A stretch of DNA of 64,000 nucleotides. It comes from Gaertneriomyces semiglobifer. Taxonomy: Eukaryota > Chytridiomycota > Chytridiomycetes > Spizellomycetales > Spizellomycetaceae. Within the stretch, counting starts at the first letter, position 1. The number at the start of each line of letters is the position of its first letter. The stretch covers positions 1,054,001-1,118,000 of the forward strand of contig JAHLKF010000005.1 of NCBI GenBank assembly GCA_025558075.1, written 5' to 3'. The notes below the pieces were generated by a model. That model ran no database searches, had not been told where the DNA came from, and saw nothing but the letters and a program-made list of their open reading frames with translations. Position numbers and translations under genes: made by a program. This document shows positions 56,923 to 64,000 of this stretch, piece after piece.

Positions 56923-59900
56923 ATGTCAGATTCGCGACCGTCGAGCGGTCGTCTTGCTCGACCGCGAAGTGCCTTGCCGAACGCCATCGACAGCAGCTCA
57001 GAATCTGTCGCGTCGCCGTCTTCACCACCGGCTCCGCAGAGTCCAAGTCAACCCCTCCTACCTCGAAATCTGCCGCCGCTTGAAAAACCCGCCGTCGGTC
57101 TGGGAACTGGGGGAAGCAATGATCCGCCGGAAAGTTCGGCAGGAGGCGGTTCTCACGCCGTACAAATTAGACCAAATGATTGGGATGGAGAGTTCGGTTT
57201 GACGCCGGAGGACCTTGGGAGGATATGCAATTTTGATAACCGCACGTCTCCAAGCCAGCTTGGCATTCTTAGCGAATATGGTGGTGTGGAAGGCGTTGGG
57301 CGTCTACTGAAAACCGACATGGAACATGGGTTGGCGATCATTGGTGGTGCTCATCAAAATGACAAGCCGACATTCAAAAAAGGAAAGAAGGTCAGCCCAG
57401 AAGACTTTACTGTTTCCAAATCCAAAGAAGATCTTGGCCCACGCGTCAATATGACCGCTGTTGACAAAGAAGCTCGCGAACGTGTATTTGGCAAGAATAT
57501 CACTCCTCCGCCGCGCAGTGATACGATCTTTGAGATTGTATGGGAGGCCATCAAGGATGATCCAATCATCAAGGTGTTACTTGTTGGTGCCATCGTCGTT
57601 TTGGCTCTTGGTACCGCCATTTGCCCATCAGAGGGATTCATTGAGGGTTTGGCCATTCTGATCGCCGTCGTGATCGTGCTCAGTGTGACAGCTGGTAACG
57701 ACTGGAGTAAAGATCGCAAGTTCAAGAAGCTTTTACTGTTGCAAAGTGATAAGCGTATCAAGGTTATTCGTGGTGGAATCAAAGATCAGATATCCAGTTG
57801 GGACATTATAGTCGGAGATTTGGTAGAGGTGGTTGTTGGTGACGAGATTCCCGCTGACGGAATATATGTCCATGGAAGCCGCCTTGTAATTGATGAGAGT
57901 CCGTTAACGGGCGAGTCAGTGCCTGTCAAGAAGAGCGCGAATGCGCCGTTTCTTTTCAGTGGCTGTCAGGTCAGTGAAGGCAGTGGGGTTATGCTTGTCA
58001 CCGGTGTGGGTAGTCGCAGTAGTGGAGGTCAAATTCAGGAGTTGCTGAACGCCGCACAGAGCGAGGAAACGGTGTTGCAGGCCAAGCTCAAAGTCGTCGC
58101 GATCCTTATTGGAAAGATTGGTGTTGCCGCGGGTATACTGACCTTCCTGGGACTGTTGATCCGGTGGGCTATTTCTTGGGCTAACGGTGAAGTTCCTGAA
58201 CTCGGTCATGCGTGCCTTGGAACCGGAGATTCTCAAACGCTGGCGCGTATCCAATTGCTTGCCGAAGATTTCGTCGTTGGTATCACTGTCGTTGTTGTGG
58301 CCGTCCCTGAAGGGCTTCCTCTCGCCGTTACTATCAGTTTGGCGTTTTCCATGTTTAAGATGATTCGGGATAACTGCTTCGTGAGGCACTTGGACGCTTC
58401 CGAGACCATGGGAGAGGCAACGTGCATCTGTACCGACAAAACAGGAACATTGACCGAGAATCGGATGACGGTTGTAAAGACGTTGGTGAGTGGACAGGTA
58501 TACTACGGTGAAGGATCTGGAGAGGAAAACAGCGCACCGTACGGTGAAAATACCTTCCATCCAAGGATTAGGGATTTGCTTATGGAGGCTATTTGCGTTA
58601 ATTCTACCTGCTTCATCAAAGAAAATGAAAAGAGTGGTCTGCCGATTTTTGTGGGAAGCGCTACGGAAGGCGCTTTGCTCGTACTGGCCGGTAAATGTGG
58701 AGTCAAATACGACGACGTGCGGGAGAAGTGCAAACCGGTTGAGAACGGTAGTTGGTCGTTCTCCTCTGATCGAAAACGTATGAGCACGCTGGTTGCCCCA
58801 GTTGCTGAGGCACCCATGTTGGGTGAAGATGGCGATTTCACGCGCGTCGGTACCTCCAAGTATCGTTTGTATACCAAGGGCGCTTCTGAGATCGTGCTGT
58901 CCTTATGTACGCATATCGTGGATTCTGATGGAGAACGAATTAGGCCCATCTCTCAAAACGACACTTCCAGGGTTCAACGAACGATTAAGCGCTGGGCTTC
59001 CCAAGGATTGCGTACACTCGCGCTTGGGTATCGTGACACGAACCACCCACTTGTTACGTTCGAGTCGCAAGGCAAAAAAGATGATCCTGAGCATGACTTA
59101 GTTTTCATAGGATTAGTTGGTATCAAGGACCCTTTGCGAAAGGAAGTACCGGGAGCTGTCGCACTTTGCCAAAATGCTGGCCTCACTATCCGTATGGTTA
59201 CCGGTGACAATATTCTGACGGCTTGTAAGATTGCTCGCGAATGCGGAATCATGTTTGGAGATGGTATTGCTTTGGAGGGCCCGGTATTCAGAAGCATGTC
59301 GGAAGAAGAAAGGATTGCAGTCATTCCGCGTCTTCAGGTGCTTGCGCGTAGTTCTCCAGGAGACAAGCACACGCTTGTTAACTTGTTGAAGAGGCTCGGT
59401 GAAGTGGTTGCGGTAACGGGAGATGGAACCAATGATGCGCCCGCTTTGAAGGAAGCCGATGTTGGGTTTGCTATGGGGATCAGTGGAACTCAGATTGCCA
59501 TGAACGCTTCGGATATTGTCCTCCTGGATGACAACTTCGTCTCGTTGGTACAATCGATCCGATGGGGTCGGAATGTCTTGAACTGCGTGCGCAAGTTCTT
59601 GCAGTTCCAGCTCGCCGTTAATATCGTTGCCATCATCTTAACGTTCGTTGGTTCCATTACTGTTGGTTCATCGCCTTTGACGACTGTACAGCTTTTGTGG
59701 GTAAACTTGATCATGGACTCTTTGGGAGCTCTCGCGCTTGCCTCTGACGAACCTGAGGACGACATTCTTGAGCATCCCCCGCATGCCCGCTCCGAATCTC
59801 TACTATCTCGCCCGATGAGGGAATACATGATTATGCAAGTGATATACCAAATTATCATTCTTCTCTGCCTGTACTTGCGGGGCGACGCCTGGTTCACTCC

Positions 59901-60708
59901 GGACACCAGCTTCTTCTCGCCCGGGGATTTGACCGGTCATCCTTCAGGTCGTGTTCGCACCCTGGTTTTCCTCGCTTTCATTTTGATGCAATGCTCGAAC
60001 ATTGTCATGTCACGTCAGCTGAACGGCGAGCTCAATTTCTTTAAGAGCATAGTTCGAAACAAGCTGTTCCTGATTGTGGTTACCATCATCATCGCTATTC
60101 AGGTGGTCATCACTATATGGGGTGGCAGCTTTGTGCGAACGATTCCACTGACGTGGAGAGAATGGGTGATCTGTATCGTGGCCGCTCTGGCCAATTTCCC
60201 CTTTGTTTTCGTTTGTCGGATGCTTTGCAATTTGTACCGGAATAGGAGGGAAAGGCATCACTGGTCGATAAGCTCCACACACGCGCGGGTGATTAAGAAA
60301 GGTGCAGTGGCGTCGACAAGCGTGCAAATTGAACGCACTAGCGTGGTTTCCGGTGATGGTGATCCATCGCGACCGGGGTCCATAAGAAACCGGAATATGC
60401 GTGGATCTATTGGGACCGAGGCCAGCAGCATCATTGGCGTGCGAAACTCGGTTCATTCCGACACCGGCGCCGTCCCGCCATATGCGCCACCTGCGCCTTC
60501 AAACAGAACACCCGGGCAGCAACGATGGCAAACTGTGAGGTCGGCCGTAGTCTTGATCGGCGCGCTTGGGGAAGTGAGGCGGCCAGAATATCAACGTCGC
60601 GACCGTCCGGATCCTGGATTCATGGCGAGTTGGATCCGCTTCAGAAAGGATCATGGATTACCAATGAAGGGCTCTGCGGCCTCCCGATCACAACAGTTGC
60701 GACGCTAA
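56923..60708 (+). CDS. PMCA-type (P2B) Ca2+-transporting ATPase
   Basis: A 1261-residue uninterrupted frame. After a disordered N-terminus come an actuator-domain TGES loop (SPLTGESVPVKK), the Ca2+-site helix 4 motif VPEGLPLAVT and the phosphorylation loop CICTDKTGTLT with Asp505. The nucleotide-domain KGASEIVL, the TGDGTNDAPALKEADVG hinge and six C-terminal helices follow. It pumps Ca2+ out of the cytosol into the vacuole or across the plasma membrane, as Pmc1 does. Unlike yeast Pmc1 it has a long C-terminal extension with an amphipathic basic stretch QQRWQTVRSAVVLIGALG (from about residue 1199), the position and character of the calmodulin-binding autoinhibitor of animal PMCAs. Calmodulin control is inferred. 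It lies convergent with a BK-type channel gene. Confidence 0.95.
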   Translation: MSDSRPSSGRLARPRSALPNAIDSSSESVASPSSPPAPQSPSQPLLPRNLPPLEKPAVGLGTGGSNDPPESSAGGGSHAVQIRPNDWDGEFGLTPEDLGRICNFDNRTSPSQLGILSEYGGVEGVGRLLKTDMEHGLAIIGGAHQNDKPTFKKGKKVSPEDFTVSKSKEDLGPRVNMTAVDKEARERVFGKNITPPPRSDTIFEIVWEAIKDDPIIKVLLVGAIVVLALGTAICPSEGFIEGLAILIAVVIVLSVTAGNDWSKDRKFKKLLLLQSDKRIKVIRGGIKDQISSWDIIVGDLVEVVVGDEIPADGIYVHGSRLVIDESPLTGESVPVKKSANAPFLFSGCQVSEGSGVMLVTGVGSRSSGGQIQELLNAAQSEETVLQAKLKVVAILIGKIGVAAGILTFLGLLIRWAISWANGEVPELGHACLGTGDSQTLARIQLLAEDFVVGITVVVVAVPEGLPLAVTISLAFSMFKMIRDNCFVRHLDASETMGEATCICTDKTGTLTENRMTVVKTLVSGQVYYGEGSGEENSAPYGENTFHPRIRDLLMEAICVNSTCFIKENEKSGLPIFVGSATEGALLVLAGKCGVKYDDVREKCKPVENGSWSFSSDRKRMSTLVAPVAEAPMLGEDGDFTRVGTSKYRLYTKGASEIVLSLCTHIVDSDGERIRPISQNDTSRVQRTIKRWASQGLRTLALGYRDTNHPLVTFESQGKKDDPEHDLVFIGLVGIKDPLRKEVPGAVALCQNAGLTIRMVTGDNILTACKIARECGIMFGDGIALEGPVFRSMSEEERIAVIPRLQVLARSSPGDKHTLVNLLKRLGEVVAVTGDGTNDAPALKEADVGFAMGISGTQIAMNASDIVLLDDNFVSLVQSIRWGRNVLNCVRKFLQFQLAVNIVAIILTFVGSITVGSSPLTTVQLLWVNLIMDSLGALALASDEPEDDILEHPPHARSESLLSRPMREYMIMQVIYQIIILLCLYLRGDAWFTPDTSFFSPGDLTGHPSGRVRTLVFLAFILMQCSNIVMSRQLNGELNFFKSIVRNKLFLIVVTIIIAIQVVITIWGGSFVRTIPLTWREWVICIVAALANFPFVFVCRMLCNLYRNRRERHHWSISSTHARVIKKGAVASTSVQIERTSVVSGDGDPSRPGSIRNRNMRGSIGTEASSIIGVRNSVHSDTGAVPPYAPPAPSNRTPGQQRWQTVRSAVVLIGALGEVRRPEYQRRDRPDPGFMASWIRFRKDHGLPMKGSAASRSQQLRR

Positions 60709-61131
60709 ACCTAGCCGAGTAATGGTTAGCCAGTGAACGCAAGAGATGCACACCATCAATAACAGGGCAAGAGCGAAGGTCCACTATATCCCGTCGTTCT
60801 CGCCATCTCCCCGCCATGCGTCCCATAGCGCTGAGGGGTCAGCTCCTCAAACCTATAGTGAACATCAGTACAATTTCATATGCCATCAAGCTTCTTGGAG
60901 GGCTCAATGCTCCCATAGTCTATTTAGGCCGCTGAACAGAACGAGAGAGTGAAAATAAGATACAACATTGACCATTATTCCGTGGCATTTGGTGTCATGA
61001 TTCTCCTTTTGCTGTTCGTAAGGATGAGAACGTGGTCAACGATGTATCACCAAAGTGTTGCTCTAGAGTTACATGCCGATATCATTGTTCATCAAAATTC
61101 CTATCTCTATACAGAGGCCCTATTCCACAAC
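60709..61131. other. Convergent spacer, no gene seen
   Basis: About 420 bases between the stop of the Ca2+-ATPase (+) and that of the BK channel (-). Nothing beyond expected 3' UTR sequence is visible. Confidence 0.5.
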
Positions 61132-64000
61132 TCAAGCCGTCATTTCTTTGATTACAAATACTAAGTCCTCCTTGTGAACGATGTCAAACGATCTACAATT
61201 GGTATACACAAATGGCAGGGTATCCGCTTCCAATATTGTTCCGCTGGCAGCTCCCTTCTTGTGAGCGTCTCGATAAAGCCCAAGCGGAACCACACCGCGC
61301 TCTAGGCACCATGTCGCCAATTCGCCGTACTTCCGCCCATGGAGGGTGTGCGGGACCCGTAAGTGCATGACCGCATTAGCTAGCGCTCTTACAGCATCGA
61401 TAACGTAGGGGCGGAAATAGGATTGCGATAACAATGAGTGCATGAAGCACGAGATTGTAACCATTCCGGCAGCAAAGTGGCGATCGAAGTGATACGCTGG
61501 GAATGGTGAAAGACCCGTTTCGTTAAGCTCGGCTTCATTAAGAAGGCGTGTCAAGTATGCCGTTGTCACCGAGTCGGAATTACCGGCTTGATGCATTGGT
61601 GCCTCCTCTCCCATATCTGACTCACTATCCGAATCAGAGTCCTCATTGTGCACGGGATCCGCATGCCCTCTGTTAGGAGACAAGTCCGCCATCGGCACGT
61701 CGGCGCCATGCGCGGCGAAGAGCACTTCAGCATCTTCATGCTTGAAAGTTTTCTTCGCTTTCGGTCTCACTTTGCTTTGAGCATAACGACCGGTATTCGT
61801 TGCACCTTCAGGGGGCTTTGCCGTGAAGAACTTGAGGAGACGAAACAGGAATCCTTGCGATGCCCGGTCCGATACACCACCCATCCTGAACTTCTTATAT
61901 AGCGCAATGCGATCATTGAGCGATAACGCGTAGTTATTTAAGAGCGATTGCATTCGCAGGTTATCGGCATTCCAAGTGTTCTTGGCGCTGAAGAACTTCA
62001 CGTTCACCCCGTCAGCCAACTCAACCGTGAAAGCGGCATTCGGCCATTCTTTTTGAAGCATCTTTACGATGAAGACAGAATTCGCATCGGGCATGTCCGT
62101 GTTCCCACCACCCGCTTTCTGGTTCTTGGCGAATATGACCATTCTGGAACACCTGTCCACACCAGCCATCAACAGCGACGTGCGCTTCAACGGATTGCCA
62201 CGAACGATGTGGATATCCGGGTACATGAATATCTCTGCCCAAATGCCGTCGGTGGTTTCTGGCATGTACTCTAATAAACAGACGATTGGCGTTGTAGCGT
62301 AGGCAGATACTGGGGTTAAGGGCGGCGTGGTGATAGTGGAAGTACGAATAGAGCGTATGAAATGCCGAATGCCGCGTGAGGTCATGTTACCGCAGAGGAT
62401 GATATGCGACGATATACCAAGGGAGAGTGAGTTGGGTGGGAGTGGCGGCATGTTCTTATCAACATCGGTACTAGACGGGTCACTGGATTCCAAGATTGCA
62501 GATTTTTGGAAAGATGATTTTCCGGGCGATGCCATATCAGAACCATATGAGCTAGTAACATAATCGTCCAACTCTTTATCAAGTTCCATTAGATTGAGTT
62601 CGTCACGGATGGCGGTGTCCTTATACTGAAGCAGCACACGCAGTACGAACTCGTCACCTCCATCGGCGGCAGCGAAAGCAATATCGTCATCCTTGAAGCG
62701 GTATTCACGCCCTGGGTTGAGTCGGATAGGGTTGGTGTTAAAGCCTGCATTCGCAGACATCACAGCAAAGACAATGGCGCCGAACGTTTGATAGATTTCT
62801 TGTACCACATGATGGAAGCGTACTCCGACCAGGCCAGCAGGTATCTTGAAGGAAACTATTTGATGTCCTGCGCCGTGCTGGTATTCTTGAGTCCATGGGT
62901 TGAAAAGATCGGCGGTCATCCTTGCGTCTTTGTAGGTATGGACAAGATTGAGTACCAGAGTCAATAGACCTGGTACCAGACAATTCCTCGCTAAAAGCGC
63001 CATTTTGATCTCGTCAATACACAGTATTCGGTCGCAGCCGCATGTTTGAGATAGGTCCTGCGATCTGATGTCTTGGACCTCGGCGAAGATAGGTAAACCA
63101 GCAACGAAGTTTTTGGCTGTCAACGACATCATCAAGATCTGAGCGTCCATGCCACGGGTGACGCGAAGCTCACTCTCCTCAGTACCGGCGTCAGCAACGG
63201 TAGGGCTGTCTTGATTGAGTAAAAACAAAGCGGTGGCAAAGTTTGCCTGCGCCCGCTTGAGATCATTGGCGTTCAGTGCAGTGCCGCGGAGATAGTACAG
63301 GCGATTCCGATAGAAAGGATGCCTCATCAATTTTCGCACTTCCATAGACGGTTCCTCCTCGTACAGCACCACTACGTGTCCTTCTGGGTCCGCGGTGAAA
63401 TATTCGCGACAGAAGTCAACGATACCGTTATAGGAGACTGTTCCGGCAATAATGATGTGTGCGTGATCCCCAGAAAGTGCGTACTTGGCACGTTGATAGG
63501 CCGATGTCGAGTTGTATATTTCGGCAACTTTACCGGTCTGCAGCGGCACAAAGATCAAGACGAAGACGATAAGGACCATGACGATCATTCGCGATGGAAC
63601 AGAACTGGGCGTAAGATCCCCGAAACCGATAGTACTGAAGGTGACCATGATGTAATACAAACTGTCGTGCCAGTTCTCAAGAGATGCATCATCCGGTTTC
63701 CCTTGGTGAATGGATTCCAAGGCATTGATGATGCTAGCGCTCAGAAAAACAAAGTTCATAAACGTTAGTGCGAGGATGGTCAGTTCCCGCTTTTCCTCTG
63801 TCTCGCTGAAGCTCAGAAGTCGATACGTCCGGAGGATTCTACTGGCTCGAAGAATACGAAGAAGTCCCAAGAACCAGACATACTGTGATGTTTCCGAGAT
63901 CAAGACGTATACGAAAGGAGGAACAATTGAAAGTAGGTCGATAAGTGATCCTGGGTTGAAGTAGAACCTGAGGCAGTCTTCCGCGGTGTAGAAGGACAGC
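61132..64000 (-). CDS. BK/Slo-type K+ channel alpha subunit, 5' end cut by window edge
   Basis: The frame is open to base 64000, so the N-terminus lies outside. Visible parts are S2-S3 (LIDLLSIVPPFVYVLI) and an Arg-rich S4 (RILRASRILRTYRLL). The pore has a normal K+ filter STIGFGDLTP (near 63625-63655). S6 and two RCK domains follow: the first starts HIIIAGTVSYNGIVDFCREY, the second HIILCGNMTSRGIRHFIR. The RCK order and KYALSGDHAHIIIAG linker are typical of large-conductance Slo channels. In the second RCK the usual calcium-bowl Asp run before FACG is missing; this protein has HFDRHFAAGMV there, and a DSDSDSESD acidic run lies ~40 residues upstream. Function is K+ efflux gated by voltage and probably an intracellular ion. 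It is convergent with the Ca2+ pump. Confidence 0.93.
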   Translation of the reverse strand, partial: LSFYTAEDCLRFYFNPGSLIDLLSIVPPFVYVLISETSQYVWFLGLLRILRASRILRTYRLLSFSETEEKRELTILALTFMNFVFLSASIINALESIHQGKPDDASLENWHDSLYYIMVTFSTIGFGDLTPSSVPSRMIVMVLIVFVLIFVPLQTGKVAEIYNSTSAYQRAKYALSGDHAHIIIAGTVSYNGIVDFCREYFTADPEGHVVVLYEEEPSMEVRKLMRHPFYRNRLYYLRGTALNANDLKRAQANFATALFLLNQDSPTVADAGTEESELRVTRGMDAQILMMSLTAKNFVAGLPIFAEVQDIRSQDLSQTCGCDRILCIDEIKMALLARNCLVPGLLTLVLNLVHTYKDARMTADLFNPWTQEYQHGAGHQIVSFKIPAGLVGVRFHHVVQEIYQTFGAIVFAVMSANAGFNTNPIRLNPGREYRFKDDDIAFAAADGGDEFVLRVLLQYKDTAIRDELNLMELDKELDDYVTSSYGSDMASPGKSSFQKSAILESSDPSSTDVDKNMPPLPPNSLSLGISSHIILCGNMTSRGIRHFIRSIRTSTITTPPLTPVSAYATTPIVCLLEYMPETTDGIWAEIFMYPDIHIVRGNPLKRTSLLMAGVDRCSRMVIFAKNQKAGGGNTDMPDANSVFIVKMLQKEWPNAAFTVELADGVNVKFFSAKNTWNADNLRMQSLLNNYALSLNDRIALYKKFRMGGVSDRASQGFLFRLLKFFTAKPPEGATNTGRYAQSKVRPKAKKTFKHEDAEVLFAAHGADVPMADLSPNRGHADPVHNEDSDSDSESDMGEEAPMHQAGNSDSVTTAYLTRLLNEAELNETGLSPFPAYHFDRHFAAGMVTISCFMHSLLSQSYFRPYVIDAVRALANAVMHLRVPHTLHGRKYGELATWCLERGVVPLGLYRDAHKKGAASGTILEADTLPFVYTNCRSFDIVHKEDLVFVIKEMTA

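Overview
The window is nuclear DNA of a fungus that makes flagellated zoospores, most likely a chytrid or a close relative. Three things point there. Genes are separated by about 0.3-1.3 kb and many carry short GT-AG introns of about 55-210 nt. Fungal families are present: an ML-domain/TRP-like membrane protein of the flavin-carrier/Pkd2 type and secreted wall-active proteins. One gene (33727-40862) encodes a CFAP47-like axonemal protein, a family found only in species that build motile cilia. No prokaryotic operon, IS element or CRISPR array was seen.

Layout. 1-5 kb: a secreted double-psi beta-barrel protein with a long Thr/Pro-rich mucin-like region. 5.5-8.3 kb: a cyclic-nucleotide-gated-type channel (5 exons) with an abnormal selectivity filter. 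8.5-11.2 kb (-): a RasGEF, divergent from a seven-helix membrane protein at 12.4-13.5 kb. 14.4-15.6 kb: a secreted GH5-type glycosidase. 16.4-18.4 kb (-): a decaying F-box-like/ankyrin gene. 19.2-23.7 kb: a 1507-residue J-domain/FN3/SAM protein. 24.3-25.7 kb (-): a sphingomyelin-synthase-family enzyme. 26.7-27.4 kb (-): a kappa-class GST, divergent from GAPDH at 28.0-29.2 kb. 30.4-33.4 kb: a second CNG-like channel. 33.7-40.9 kb (-): CFAP47-like. 41.4-43.9 kb (-): the FLC/TRP-like protein. 44.7-45.5 kb (-): a Cys-rich, probably GPI-anchored protein. 46.2-48.3 kb (-): a BRCT-containing family X DNA polymerase. 48.5-50.3 kb (-): an HSL-type esterase. 50.3-53.5 kb: a gene-poor stretch with a G-quadruplex motif, a tRNA-like element and a perfect hairpin. 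53.6-53.8 kb (-): a possible small secreted protein. 54.4-55.9 kb: a tetraspanin. 56.9-60.7 kb: a PMCA-type Ca2+ pump. 61.1-64.0 kb (-): a BK/Slo channel running off the window end.

The most striking content is ion signalling: two CNG-like channels, a BK-type channel, a Ca2+ pump and a TRP-like protein lie in one 64-kb window with an axonemal protein. Both CNG-like proteins keep a good cyclic-nucleotide pocket with the Arg-Thr pair associated with cGMP, but neither has a standard GYG or CNG pore filter. They share an intron position just after S6 and look like divergent paralogues. Whether they work together in zoospore motility or taxis is inference. Exon boundaries were assigned by eye from frame, splice signals and family similarity; no search or transcript data were available.
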